Notes: a model not told the origin generated them from the sequence alone. Numbered from the stretch's first letter, positions 42,351 to 51,307 are shown. The stretch is DNA of 64,000 nucleotides from Lewinella sp. W8 (GCF_004375085.3 NZ_SNAQ03000005.1:186001-250000); one strand, 5' to 3'. Made by a program: numbers and translations.

Positions 42351-43550
42351 ATGCGCATACTGTCCCTTTTCCTTCTCCTCTTTCTTGTTTGTTTATTCTC
42401 CGGATGCTCGGAAGCTCCCCACGATGAGCGCACCGATGTAGCGGCAGCGGAAGAATGGGCTCCGGATACCGGCACGGTTCCGGGGCGATGGTCGCCGGAC
42501 CGGATTGCCCAGTACGTATCGGAGCGGCCCTGGGTAGTTGGCGCAAATTACAATAACCGGGGAGCCATCAATCAACTGGAGATGTGGCAGGCGACCAGCT
42601 TTGATACGGCCCAGATCAACGAAGAACTTGGCTGGGCGGCCAGCATTGGTATGAATTCCATGCGAGTTTACCTACACAATCTGCTCTGGGAGCAGGACAG
42701 CCTGGGGTTCCTTGATCGCATGGAAACATACCTAACGATCGCCGATCGGCACGGAATATCCACCACCTTTGTTCTCTTTGACTCCGTTTGGAACCCGGAA
42801 AGCAGCACCGGGCCGCAACCGGCTCCGATTCCGCACACCCACAATTCGGGCTGGGTGCAGAGTCCTCCCGAGCGGCAACTCACCCTCGATCAGGAGCACT
42901 TCCCGACCTTCAGGACCTACGTTCAGGGCGTCCTGAACCACTTTCGTGAGGATGAGCGCATTTATGCCTGGGACCTCTACAACGAACCTGACAACCATAA
43001 CTTTGGCAAATTTGCCGAGGAGCAGGTCTCCGATAAGGAACAACGGGTTTTTCCCCTCCTGCGGGCAAGCTACGAATGGGCGCGCAAGGTTGCGCCCAGC
43101 CAGCCACTAACCACCGGAGTCTGGTTTGGGGATCTGTTTCACGGCGATGGGAGCCTGAACACCTTCAACACCTTCCAGCTGAATAATTCCGATGTTATTA
43201 GCTACCACTTCTACGGAAGCGGGGAGGCCCATGCCGACTTTCTACCCCGGATTGAGGAATACCAGCGCCCCCTACTGTGCACGGAGTACATGGCCCGAAC
43301 CAACGGCTCCACCTTTGCCAATACCCTGCCGTTGCTGGCCGAACGTAATATCGGCGCCTACAACTGGGGCCTGGTGTCGGGAAAGTCACAGACCATCTAC
43401 CCCTGGGTAAGTTGGGACTCCACCTTCGTCGCCGAACCTCATCGCTGGTTTCATGACGTTTTTCACCCCGACGGGACACCTTATGATCCAGCGGAGGCCA
43501 CGTTGATTAGTGCACTGAGCACCGAAAAGAACGACAAACAGCAGAATTAA
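42351..43550 (+). CDS. Glycoside hydrolase (GH5-like, clan GH-A) lipoprotein
   Basis: 399 aa from the ATG at 42351. Lipobox LFSGC gives a lipidated Cys at about residue 19. The TIM-barrel catalytic domain shows the two clan GH-A carboxylates: acid/base in WDLYNEPDNHNF and nucleophile in LLCTEYMARTNG. Other barrel motifs are GANYNNRGA, MNSMRVYLHNLLWE and ISYHFYGSG. The closest known groups are GH5-like cellulase/mannanase enzymes; the glycan is not provable. The anchor suggests action at the cell surface or periplasm. The frame reaches a TTG at 42345, inside the TATATTTG box, so ATG 42351 is used. The stop shares TTAA with the convergent helicase stop. Confidence 0.88.
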   Translation: MRILSLFLLLFLVCLFSGCSEAPHDERTDVAAAEEWAPDTGTVPGRWSPDRIAQYVSERPWVVGANYNNRGAINQLEMWQATSFDTAQINEELGWAASIGMNSMRVYLHNLLWEQDSLGFLDRMETYLTIADRHGISTTFVLFDSVWNPESSTGPQPAPIPHTHNSGWVQSPPERQLTLDQEHFPTFRTYVQGVLNHFREDERIYAWDLYNEPDNHNFGKFAEEQVSDKEQRVFPLLRASYEWARKVAPSQPLTTGVWFGDLFHGDGSLNTFNTFQLNNSDVISYHFYGSGEAHADFLPRIEEYQRPLLCTEYMARTNGSTFANTLPLLAERNIGAYNWGLVSGKSQTIYPWVSWDSTFVAEPHRWFHDVFHPDGTPYDPAEATLISALSTEKNDKQQN

Positions 43551-45859
43551 TCCAGCACCTGCAGTTTGGCAAACCGCAGCATGATCCGTTTCTCCGGCTG
43601 GGCAAGATCACTGAAGTGAATGGTGGCGATCCGGTTATCTGCACCTCCGTCAACCTTGGTTACTTTCCCTTCGCCAAACTTGAGGTGCAGCACTTTCCTC
43701 CCGACTTCAATTTCGTCGATCGGGCTGGGCTTAAAGGAAGCGGGGTCCACCACCGGCTTGGCGAAGCGGGCCGTGCCCTTGCTCCTAACCGGAGTAATGC
43801 CCGTCACCCGGGCCCGCTGGCGGGCTAGGGGATCAAATTCGTGGTCGGCGGACCGACGACTGTAGCTGGTATTCTCCACGGCATTCGCCGGAATTTCCGC
43901 CAGGAACCTGCTGGGCTCGTTCATGGTCATCTTCCCGAAGCGGTAGCGGGTGTTCGCGTAGGTGATGGTCAGGAACTCTTTGGCGCGGGTGATCGCTACG
44001 TAGAACAACCGACGTTCCTCGTCAAGACCGTCCATCGTATCCATACTCATCCAACTGGGGAAGAGCTTTTCCTCCAGGCCGGCCACGAAAACCGAGCGGT
44101 ATTCCAGCCCCTTGGCGGCGTGTACCGACATCATTGTCACCACGTCGGTACTGTTTTCGTTCTCGTTATCGAAGTCGGTCAACAGGGCGATGTTCTGGAG
44201 GTAGGTGGCCAGACTCTTGTCCGGTAGCGTATCGGTATCAATTAAGGTGTCTTCCTCCACGAAGGACTGGATACCGTCCAGTAGCGACTGCAGGTTTTCC
44301 TGCCGCCCCATCCCCTCAATCGATACGTCCTTACGGAGATTGTCCACCAGGCCGGACCGCTTGGCGATGAAGTCCGCCAGTTCGAAAGCATCGGCCTTGT
44401 CGATTTTTGCCCGTGACTTTTCAATCAGATCAATAAAGCCATCGGCGGCATGTCGGGTGCGGTTGGGCAGGGCGGTATGCTTCAGGGCCTCAAACAGGGA
44501 AAGACTCTGCTGGCGGGCCAAGTCAATGACTTTCCCGACACTCGTTTGCCCGATTCCCCGCTTGGGGTAATTGATGACCCGGCGAAAGGCTTCCTCGTCG
44601 TTGGGGTTAACCACCAGGCGGAGGTAGGCCACGAGGTCCTTTACTTCTTTACGCTGGTAAAAGCTCAGACCTCCGTACACGCGGTAAGGAATGCCGTGAT
44701 GCCGGAGCCGTTCCTCAAAAATCCGCGACTGGGCGTTGGTCCGGTAGAGAATGGCAATTTCACCGTTCTGTAGGTGGTAGCGGTTCTTCTGTTCCAGAAT
44801 AGTATCGGCTACTCTCCTACCCTCCTCGTTATCATCCACGCAGCGGATGACCTTGATTTTCTGCCCGTCTCCCCGGTCGCTCCAGATCTTCTTCTGAATT
44901 TGCCGCCGGTTGTGGCTGATCACGGCGTTCGCGGCCGAAACAATGTTCTCCGTACTCCGGTAGTTCTGTTCCAGTTTGAAGGTCTGAATACCGAATTCCG
45001 CAAAGTCCTGCTCGAAATCCAGGATGTTCTGGATCGTGGCCCCGCGGAAGGCGTAGATCGACTGGGCGTCGTCGCCCACCACGCAGATGTTGCGGGGGCT
45101 GTTGGGATACATGACCAATCGCTTGACGATGGCGTACTGCAGCGTGTTGGTGTCCTGAAACTCATCCACCAGAACGTAGCGGAATTTTTTCCGGTACTTG
45201 TCCACCACTTCAGGATGGTTCTGGAAGAGTTCGTAGAGGCGAAAGAGCAGGTCATCAAAATCCATGGCGCCCGCCTGCTTGCACCTGGCCACGTAGGTGG
45301 TGTAGATCCGGTGCACCAGCGGCATCTTGGCCTGCTTATCCTGGGCGAGCAACTCTTCGTTTTTCTCGTAGACCTTGGGCGTGATCAGGCTGCTCTTGGC
45401 CGAAGAGATGCGGTTCTTGATGGCGTTGGCCTGATAGACGTTTTTGTCCAGGGACATCTCCCGGATGATTTGCCCCACCAGGCTTTTGGAGTCGTCGGAG
45501 TCGTAAATCGTGAAATTGCTGGGGTAGCCGATGTGCTCGGCCTCTACCCGCAGAATTCTGGCAAACAGGGAGTGAAAAGTGCCGGCCCAGATGCGGGTTG
45601 CCCGGGGTCCCACTACCTTTTCGATCCGTTCCTTCATCTCCCGGGCGGCCTTGTTGGTGAAGGTCAGCGCCAGAATCTCCCAGGGAGCAGCCCCCTGTTC
45701 GATGAGGTGCGCAATCCGGTAGGTGAGGACCCTGGTTTTTCCGGAACCAGGCCCGGCCACCACCAGGACGGGGCCTTCCGTTGCCTTCACCGCGGCCCGC
45801 TGAACGTCATTGAGTTCATCGAGGTAGTGCGGTGGCCGGGGCGCGGAAGAATGGGACAT
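43547..45859 (-). CDS. pcrA: ATP-dependent DNA helicase PcrA/UvrD
   Basis: 770 aa. Superfamily 1A helicase: Walker A in VVAGPGSGKTRVLTYRIAHL, TFTNKAAREMKERIE, DEFQDTNTLQYAIVKRL, GDDAQSIYAFRGA, KLEQNYRSTENI, MSVHAAKGLEYRSVFVAGLE and RRLFYVAITRAKEFL. The C-terminus has a short Tudor-like domain (LHLKFGEGKVTKVDGGADNR), as in PcrA, which contacts RNA polymerase. It unwinds DNA in repair and replication restart. Length and order match Gram-positive PcrA and Bacteroidota UvrD. The stop overlaps that of the convergent glycoside hydrolase. A TATCTTGG sequence about 25 nt upstream is a weak -7 candidate. Confidence 0.96.
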   Translation of the reverse strand: MSHSSAPRPPHYLDELNDVQRAAVKATEGPVLVVAGPGSGKTRVLTYRIAHLIEQGAAPWEILALTFTNKAAREMKERIEKVVGPRATRIWAGTFHSLFARILRVEAEHIGYPSNFTIYDSDDSKSLVGQIIREMSLDKNVYQANAIKNRISSAKSSLITPKVYEKNEELLAQDKQAKMPLVHRIYTTYVARCKQAGAMDFDDLLFRLYELFQNHPEVVDKYRKKFRYVLVDEFQDTNTLQYAIVKRLVMYPNSPRNICVVGDDAQSIYAFRGATIQNILDFEQDFAEFGIQTFKLEQNYRSTENIVSAANAVISHNRRQIQKKIWSDRGDGQKIKVIRCVDDNEEGRRVADTILEQKNRYHLQNGEIAILYRTNAQSRIFEERLRHHGIPYRVYGGLSFYQRKEVKDLVAYLRLVVNPNDEEAFRRVINYPKRGIGQTSVGKVIDLARQQSLSLFEALKHTALPNRTRHAADGFIDLIEKSRAKIDKADAFELADFIAKRSGLVDNLRKDVSIEGMGRQENLQSLLDGIQSFVEEDTLIDTDTLPDKSLATYLQNIALLTDFDNENENSTDVVTMMSVHAAKGLEYRSVFVAGLEEKLFPSWMSMDTMDGLDEERRLFYVAITRAKEFLTITYANTRYRFGKMTMNEPSRFLAEIPANAVENTSYSRRSADHEFDPLARQRARVTGITPVRSKGTARFAKPVVDPASFKPSPIDEIEVGRKVLHLKFGEGKVTKVDGGADNRIATIHFSDLAQPEKRIMLRFAKLQVLD

Positions 45860-46115
45860 GAAGTACTAAAATTGACTAGCTGCCAAGATACTACCGAAGG
45901 CAAGATTAGCCCCGAAAAACCACAAAATATTTCATTTTTTTTCTTATCCCCAAAAATGTACTGCGGCTAACGGGATGAGCTTAACGCTTATTTTCAGGTA
46001 TTGGGCAACGGAGTGCAGGTGCCACGTTTGCACCCGGTGCCCGCTTGGCACCCGCACGCCGTGCCCTCCTGCTTCTGCTGCTACGCCCCGTATCTTGTCC
46101 TGGGAACACCAGGGG

Positions 46116-46901
46116 CTACCGCAGGATCACCCGCCGGGTCACCTGATCTTCCCCCACCAGCAGGCGAACCAGATAGATGCCGGGGGCCTGGTCGCTCAGG
46201 TCGATGCCCGGGGAGGAATTGATCATCTCAAATTCCGGAGCGTGATAAATAAGCCTGCCGGTAATGTCAAAAACGCTCACCCCGTCAACCTCGAGGCTTC
46301 CCGGGTTGATCCGCAGTATCCCCGGACTGGGGTTGGGAAAGAGCGTAAAATCAATGGCGGGGGTGATGCCCCCCTCCAGGCATTCGTTGAGCTTGAGGAA
46401 GAAGCGGTCGTAGGGCATTTCCTCCACTCCTTCGCTGATGGCGCCGCTGACCCGGTTTCCGTTCACCTTAACCGACTGAACGGCGCAAAAGGTAACGCTC
46501 CGAAAGGGAAAGGCACCCTCCACGGATCCCTCCCGCCCCCAGGGCGGGGAATCCGTGTTGTCCAGAATAAGGATGTAGGAATCGGCGCCCCGGTAGTTTC
46601 CTTCCCAGTCGCGGCAGTTTGCGCCGTCCTGGAGCGGCAGGGTGAATCGTTGTCCCGGCAGCATGGTTCCGAAAAAGACCTTCTCAATCCGGATGTCAAT
46701 CATGGGCTGGTTCCGGAGTTGGTCGTTGTTGATCACCCGGTAGTTGAAGGAGGTAACCTCCACCAGATTTACCCCCCGGTCGGGATCCCAGTCCCGGAAG
46801 CCCGACAGGGTTTCACAGAAAGTTCTCGGACCAAAACAGCTACAGGCCATGGCCTGGCCATAACCGAAAGCAAAGAGAGCTAGCAAAAGCAGGTAACGCA
46901 T
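46116..46901 (-). CDS. Secreted protein with type IX sorting tail
   Basis: 261 aa. Signal peptide MRYLLLLALFAFGYGQAMA, then a Cys-rich start (CSCFGPRTFCETL). The N-terminal CSC motif and length resemble small tissue-inhibitor/NTR-like modules, which I cannot confirm. The last ~75 residues (FTLFPNPSPGILRINPG ... VFDITGRLIYHAP ... PGIYLVRLLVGEDQVTRRVILR) are a T9SS type A sorting domain, so the protein is exported through the outer membrane. Its 3' side (45860-46115) is GC-rich with small hairpins, such as GGTGCC/GGCACC at 46036-46052 and CCTGG/CCAGG, and no further gene. Confidence 0.82.
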   Translation of the reverse strand: MRYLLLLALFAFGYGQAMACSCFGPRTFCETLSGFRDWDPDRGVNLVEVTSFNYRVINNDQLRNQPMIDIRIEKVFFGTMLPGQRFTLPLQDGANCRDWEGNYRGADSYILILDNTDSPPWGREGSVEGAFPFRSVTFCAVQSVKVNGNRVSGAISEGVEEMPYDRFFLKLNECLEGGITPAIDFTLFPNPSPGILRINPGSLEVDGVSVFDITGRLIYHAPEFEMINSSPGIDLSDQAPGIYLVRLLVGEDQVTRRVILR

Positions 46902-46961
46902 GGTGATCGGGGTTTACTATTAGACGGAAACCCGGGACCATTACGTTGGTGGGAGTCCCGA

Positions 46962-47495
46962 TTATTCGCTGGTGGGGAGATCTTCCTCGGGGTCAACGGG
47001 CCGCCAGTCCCCGTTGAGCCGCAGGGTTTTCTCGATGACGTCGCGCACGCAGCCTTCTCCACCCCGGGCCCCACTGATGTAGGCCGACAGGGAAAGAATC
47101 TCCGGACAGGCATCCTTGGGACAGGTAGGAAAGCCCACGAGGCGCATCAGTTCGTAGTCGGGCATATCGTCGCCCATGTACAGCACCTCCTCGTCCTTCA
47201 GGTCGTGGATCATCAGGTATTCCTGATAGGCTTCCACCTTGTCGTGAATACCGTAATAGACATCGGTAACGCCCAGGCCGCGCAGGCGGGAGACGACTCC
47301 CTGACTCTTGCCGCCGGTGATGATGCACACCCGGTAGCCCGTATCCAGGGCGCGTTTGATGGCGTATCCATCCCGAACGTTCATCTGGCGCAATAACTGG
47401 CCGTTCTCCATAATCAGGAGTTGGGAGTTGGTCAGCACGCCATCGACGTCCAGAATGAAGGTGGAGATTTCGGCGAAGCGTTCGAGTTCGTTCAT
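46962..47495 (-). CDS. kdsC: 3-deoxy-D-manno-octulosonate 8-phosphate phosphatase
   Basis: 177 aa. KdsC removes the phosphate from KDO-8-P in the pathway to the lipopolysaccharide inner core. This C0-type HAD has no cap: FILDVDGVLTNSQLL (nucleophile Asp at about residue 15), NVRDGYAIKRALDTGYRVCIITGG, the GIHDKVEAYQ turn, and VLYMGDDMPDYELM with the metal-binding Asp pair. The late GARGGEGCVRDVIEKTL is the KdsC tail that reaches the neighbouring subunit of the tetramer. It begins 15 nt after the IscX gene, so the two are likely one transcript. No other kds or lpx gene is present. Confidence 0.93.
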   Translation of the reverse strand: MNELERFAEISTFILDVDGVLTNSQLLIMENGQLLRQMNVRDGYAIKRALDTGYRVCIITGGKSQGVVSRLRGLGVTDVYYGIHDKVEAYQEYLMIHDLKDEEVLYMGDDMPDYELMRLVGFPTCPKDACPEILSLSAYISGARGGEGCVRDVIEKTLRLNGDWRPVDPEEDLPTSE

Positions 47496-47510
47496 GGCGT
47501 AAAGGGTTCC

Positions 47511-47756
47511 TTACTGGTTATCCCGCCATTCGTAGACCCACTTGGCCTGAATTTGCTCCAGGTGTTCTTCGGTGGAACCTTCGCGGGTTCCCTGGAAGTT
47601 GGGGATTTCCAGAATCCATTCCAGTAAATCCGTAAACCGGATGCGGTAAATTTTCCCTTCGGTGAACTCATCACCGAACCGGTCGTAGAGCGCCATGGCG
47701 ATGTCTTCATGGTCGGCCCAGTTGATGGGAAAATCGTCGAAATCTTTAAAGCTCAT
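47511..47756 (-). CDS. iscX: IscX-like iron-sulfur assembly protein
   Basis: 81 aa. Matches IscX: INWADHEDIAMALYDRFGD, then RIRFTDLLEWILEIPNF and the closing EEHLEQIQAKWVYEWRDN. IscX is a small acidic helical protein that binds IscS and iron and tunes cluster assembly. Here it lies between kdsC (15 nt downstream) and a [2Fe-2S] ferredoxin gene (60 nt upstream, same strand), which supports the Fe-S assignment. No iscS, iscU or hsc genes are in the window. Confidence 0.85.
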   Translation of the reverse strand: MSFKDFDDFPINWADHEDIAMALYDRFGDEFTEGKIYRIRFTDLLEWILEIPNFQGTREGSTEEHLEQIQAKWVYEWRDNQ

Positions 47757-47816
47757 GCTGAAAGTATAAGGTAGCGATCAGATTATCGGAACCGGGGCGG
47801 GGCCGCCCCTACCGCA

Positions 47817-48158
47817 TTAGTGTTCGTGACCAATGATCTGTCGTTGGTCGGGAATTTTTACTTCAATGACCGCATCCTCGTCCAGGATGACGGCCTGACA
47901 GCCCAGGCGGCTTTCGATGGTGGGGTTGATGGCCCGGTCGATGAAGTCTTCTTCCTTGTCACTGATTTCCTCCAGTGAGTCATCGCCGCTGAGGACGTAT
48001 ACGTGACAGGTACTGCAGGCGCACACCTCCCCACAGTTGTGGTTCAGGTGAATACCGTTTTCCTCGGTCACCTCCAGAATACTCATGTCCACCGGGACGT
48101 CTTCCACCGTCTTGGGGGCAATATTCTTGTCTTCAAAGGTAAACTTGACAGTTGCCAT
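47817..48158 (-). CDS. [2Fe-2S] ferredoxin (adrenodoxin/ISC type)
   Basis: 113 aa. The cluster ligands are in LNHNCGEVCACSTCHVYVL (Cys-x5-Cys-x2-Cys) and the fourth in SRLGCQAVILDED. It starts with MATVKFTFEDKNIAPKTVEDV, and its pattern is that of ISC-associated or adrenodoxin-like ferredoxins, which pass electrons to cluster assembly and similar enzymes. The gene sits between iscX and an initiator tRNA-Met gene. A second ferredoxin of the same class is at 48481-48816. The C-terminus ends in a His tail (IIGHEH). Confidence 0.92.
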   Translation of the reverse strand: MATVKFTFEDKNIAPKTVEDVPVDMSILEVTEENGIHLNHNCGEVCACSTCHVYVLSGDDSLEEISDKEEDFIDRAINPTIESRLGCQAVILDEDAVIEVKIPDQRQIIGHEH

Positions 48159-48318
48159 TTTTTGCTTGAATTAGGGGGTCTTGCATTGCAAATGCACGAA
48201 GGGGGGAATTGGTTGAGGGAGGGATGCACAATGCCCTTTTGGCCAGGCCCAAACTTAGTATCCGTCATTCCACAAAATAGAAAGCCGCCACCGGGAAACC
48301 CAGTGACGGCTTTAATAG

Positions 48319-48391
<73 letters not shown>

Positions 48392-48480
48392 ATGTTAATT
48401 TTTTGTGACCCTCCGTTGAGGGGCTGCAAAGATATATACAATTCTGAAACCGCAAAAGTTCTGTTGAAAAAAGGCAAAAA

Positions 48481-48816
48481 TTAATCTTCCGCCTCCGGTG
48501 CCAGCTGAACTTTCAGTCCGTCGAGATGCTCGGTGATCCGAAGCTGGCAGCCCAACCGGGAATTATCTTCCACAAAAAAGGCCTGGTCCAGCATGTCTTC
48601 CTCGTCGTCGCCCATTTCGGGGAGCTCGTTATCCGACAGTACGTAGCAGTGGCAGGTGCTGCACAGCGCCATCCCACCACAGGTTCCCTTCACCGGCAGT
48701 TCGTAGGACTTACAAACTTCCATCAGGTTCATGTTCATGTCGGTCGGTGCCTCCAGTTCGTGGGCTTCTCCCTGACGATCCACCACGGTGATGATAACGT
48801 TACCGTCTTCGGTCAT
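48481..48816 (-). CDS. [2Fe-2S] ferredoxin
   Basis: 111 aa from the ATG at 48816. The cluster motif is KGTCGGMALCSTCHCYVL and the fourth Cys is in SRLGCQLRI. It keeps the adrenodoxin/ISC spacing, like the ferredoxin at 47817-48158, and the two are probably paralogues. An acidic loop (GDDEEDMLDQAF) between ligands three and four may be the partner-binding face. The frame extends to 48906, but the family begins at ITVVD. TATCTTCG, a one-mismatch -7 box at 48838-48845, lies between the two candidate starts, so 48816 is favoured. The electron partner is unknown. Confidence 0.92.
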   Translation of the reverse strand: MTEDGNVIITVVDRQGEAHELEAPTDMNMNLMEVCKSYELPVKGTCGGMALCSTCHCYVLSDNELPEMGDDEEDMLDQAFFVEDNSRLGCQLRITEHLDGLKVQLAPEAED

Positions 48817-48982
48817 GATTTCAGCATTTTGCGGGCGAAGATAGCCCAAACAACGCGACATTAACGTCACCGGGGATGGGAGGGTTGACCCCATGGTCCA
48901 CCACAAAAAAGCGCCGGGCCGTAGAAAAAGACCATCTGATGACGATCACACTTCTCCCGGCGGGTCCGGCGCGGAAATGAAA

Positions 48983-49016
48983 GGCTTGGGAGTTGCCGGC
49001 CGGCAACTCCCAAGCC
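48983..49016 (-). terminator. 34-bp perfect palindrome, probable terminator
   Basis: Two 17-nt arms meet without a spacer at GGCC in the centre, so a very stable hairpin forms. It lies 10 nt after the stop of the 49026-49526 gene (minus strand) and is followed by TTTCATTT. It is an imperfect T tract, so the call rests on the stem and position. Confidence 0.65.
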
Positions 49017-49025
49017 TCCTTCCCA

Positions 49026-49526
49026 TTATCGGCGATAGTATTCATTCCTGCGGGCACGCTCCCGGACAAAGGCGCGCTTACGTCCCGTGCGGCGGTCCCG
49101 CAGCACCAGTTCATCCCGATCATTGTAGACAATCTCGTAGCGCACGACGTCCTGGCCGCGGCCCCGGCCAAGGCCCCGTCCGGGAGGCGGGCAGGTGTTG
49201 CGGTTACGGCCGTAGCCGTTGCCCCGGGCAACGCCCCGGTCGAGGGACAGGTTAAGCCAACCCCGGCGATAATCGACGTCCCACCGGCCACTGAACAACA
49301 GATCCTGGGATCTGCGGGACCGCCCGGCCCGAACTTCTTCAAAATATCCGTCCCGATCCAGGATCAGGGTACTTCTTCTCGGTTGGCGACTGGGATCGAT
49401 CAATCCGCCACTTCGGCCAATGCTGGTCTCCAGCCATACCCCCGCCAGGCGGGGTGCCCGGGCGCGCTGCGCCTCGGCGGTGTCCGTAAACAGGAGGAGG
49501 AAAAGGATCAATAGGGAATAACGCAT
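49026..49526 (-). CDS. Secreted arginine-rich protein of unknown function
   Basis: 166 aa. Signal peptide MRYSLLILFLLLFTDTAEAQ. The mature part is strongly basic, with alternating Arg and aromatic or Gly residues (RRSTLILDRDGYFEEVRAGR, GVARGNGYGRNRN, a Gly/Arg linker GRGLGRGRGQD). Regular beta strands (FSGRWDVDYRRGWLNLSLD) suggest a lipocalin-like or small beta-sandwich fold, as in secreted proteins that report formulaic TLILD-type strands. No named family is recognised. A 34-bp palindrome after the stop probably ends its transcript. Confidence 0.75.
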   Translation of the reverse strand: MRYSLLILFLLLFTDTAEAQRARAPRLAGVWLETSIGRSGGLIDPSRQPRRSTLILDRDGYFEEVRAGRSRRSQDLLFSGRWDVDYRRGWLNLSLDRGVARGNGYGRNRNTCPPPGRGLGRGRGQDVVRYEIVYNDRDELVLRDRRTGRKRAFVRERARRNEYYRR

Positions 49527-49680
49527 GAGGGTTGGTTTGTTACCCTAAAGGACAGGACCAACCACCGTTTCGGCCTAAGCAAACCGCCTATTTAGTGGGA
49601 GTTTAACTAGGGTTAAGACCCTTAACAGCCTCCTAACAAAATTCGCTAACCTAATGACTTACAGCAATTAATGGCAAAAC

Positions 49681-51018
49681 CTACTGCCTCGGAATCAGGT
49701 AAAGAGTTTCCTGCCGGCCATCGATGTAGCGGAAGCTTTCTCCGTCCCAGAAACCGTCTTCTTCCATCATCATGCGAATATCTTTCCCCCATTCTTCGAT
49801 GTACACCCGGGTATTGAGTTCGATGCTGTAGGCCGTGTTCGGGAAAAGCGGATAGTCTCCCTTTCCGGACACCCCACCCTGTTGGTCCCACAGACCGATC
49901 GTGGGGCCCGCGGCGTGGCCGTGGTAACCGATCGGGTGCGTATAGATCGTGGGGCGTAGCCCCGCGGCCTTGCCGGCGGCCAGCGCTCGTTTGAGAATGT
50001 CGTTACCACTACGGCCGTTGGCGTACTGGTCGGTCAGGATGTCCATAATCTGCATCCCCTGTCGCTGGGCCTCCTTCAGATAATCGGGTAGCTCCGTTTC
50101 CCCGGGGCGCAGGACGTAGGCGTTGTGCTGGGTATCCGTATTCAGGCCGCAGTAGGTGATGCCAAAATCACAGTGCAGCAGGTCACCGTGGTGAATGACG
50201 GTAGCTCCCGGCCGGCCACTGAAGGCGTACAGTTCACCGGATTCGGCCCGCTGTACGTCCACGGTGGGGTGAAACCAGATGCCGAGCCCCAGGGCACGAA
50301 CCCGCTCCCGCATGTACCAGACCACTTCGTCCGTGCTGGTCACTCCGGGCACGATCACTTTCTCGCTGAAGGCTTCCTCGATGATGGTGTGGGCTACTTG
50401 CATCACGTGCTGGTAGACCTCCATTTCCTCGGGGATGCGGGTTTCCAGCCAGCCGATGGCCAGGCGTTCTCCCGAAACGATGCGGTCGGCGTATTTCGCG
50501 GGAAGGCTTTCCCGCAGCTTTTCGTAGTGGTAGGCGCTGATGCCGTCGGCCAGGCCAAAGTCTACGCTACGGTTAACGGCAATTTTTCCCGGATCCCGTT
50601 CCGCGATGATTTCCGCCAGCCGGGCCCACTGATCGGGCTGGGCCTCCTTGTCCCATGCCTTTTTGAATACATCGCCGACGTCGTAGCGGGCGCAGGCCAG
50701 CGTCTCCACGGGGCCTTCCCCGTCGTCGTAAATCACTAGCATGGTCGTGCGGCGCGCGCCCATCCACTTGCTGGGCAGCATGGTTTCCAGCACGGGATCC
50801 TCGTTGTATTCCCGGCTGATGAGCAGCCACATATCAATGCCTTCGCGCCGCATCAGGGCGGGCAATACCGTTTCCGCCCGTCGTTGCAGCCAGGCATCCT
50901 CCAGGGCTCCCTGTTGCTCCAGAGATAGAATTTTGGGCATTTCAGATTGGGCGAGGACGCAGGTGCCGGGTACCGCCAGGAGTGCCATCAACAGCAGAAA
51001 GCAGAGGGTATTTTTCAT
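49681..51018 (-). CDS. Secreted M24-family metallopeptidase (Xaa-Pro aminopeptidase-like)
   Basis: 445 aa from the ATG at 51018. Signal peptide MKNTLCFLLLMALLAVPGTCVLAQ. An N-terminal creatinase-like domain (about 30-190) precedes the pita-bread catalytic domain. The five metal ligands are visible in order: Asp in LLHCDFGITYCGLNTD, Asp in NTDTQHN, His in YTHPIGYHGHAAGP, Glu in YSIELNTRV and Glu in IRMMMEEDGFW. This marks the aminopeptidase P/prolidase group; substrate length is unknown. The frame runs to 51252 but the extension has intergenic repeats and no domain. A TACTTTG box (51024-51030) ends 5 nt before the ATG. Confidence 0.92.
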   Translation of the reverse strand: MKNTLCFLLLMALLAVPGTCVLAQSEMPKILSLEQQGALEDAWLQRRAETVLPALMRREGIDMWLLISREYNEDPVLETMLPSKWMGARRTTMLVIYDDGEGPVETLACARYDVGDVFKKAWDKEAQPDQWARLAEIIAERDPGKIAVNRSVDFGLADGISAYHYEKLRESLPAKYADRIVSGERLAIGWLETRIPEEMEVYQHVMQVAHTIIEEAFSEKVIVPGVTSTDEVVWYMRERVRALGLGIWFHPTVDVQRAESGELYAFSGRPGATVIHHGDLLHCDFGITYCGLNTDTQHNAYVLRPGETELPDYLKEAQRQGMQIMDILTDQYANGRSGNDILKRALAAGKAAGLRPTIYTHPIGYHGHAAGPTIGLWDQQGGVSGKGDYPLFPNTAYSIELNTRVYIEEWGKDIRMMMEEDGFWDGESFRYIDGRQETLYLIPRQ

Positions 51019-51023
51019 GGCGC

Positions 51024-51030
51024 CAAAGTA
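51024..51030 (-). promoter_or_regulatory. -7 box TACTTTG 5 nt before the start codon
   Basis: A one-base-shorter TAnnTTTG variant on the minus strand, ending 5 nt before the ATG at 51018. It supports that start and predicts a leaderless or near-leaderless message. Confidence 0.4.
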
Positions 51031-51046
51031 CACATTCACCGGAAAT

Positions 51047-51227
51047 TCCGGTCGAGATGCTCCGCACCGAGCCATTACAGCATCGGATACTCCTACCTTT
51101 TCCGGGCACAAAATCCCGTCAAACTGAATTTCTGAAACACCCGGCTCTGCTCCAAAAAGCTTTGCACCTGCCACCGGCCAAAATGTTGATCCACCCATCT
51201 CCGGTCGAGATGCTCCGCATCGAGCCA
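51047..51227. repeat. 28-bp direct repeat pair in intergenic region
   Basis: TCCGGTCGAGATGCTCCGCA(C/T)CGAGCCA occurs at 51047-51074 and 51200-51227, with one difference. Both copies are in the gap between the M24 and OmpA genes. The shared text resembles a short intergenic unit, possibly a small REP. No coding frame in the 289-nt gap is convincing. Confidence 0.8.
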
Positions 51228-51307
51228 AAACCCAGCGTTGGAATGCTTCCATCTTCGCCGGATAAATCCGGCGCTACCGCAAGTGGTATTGACAACCCAC
51301 CGGGCCC

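Noticed and set aside
44774-45970. 398-codon frame antisense to pcrA
   Set aside because: It mirrors the codon bias of pcrA and shows no recognisable domain.
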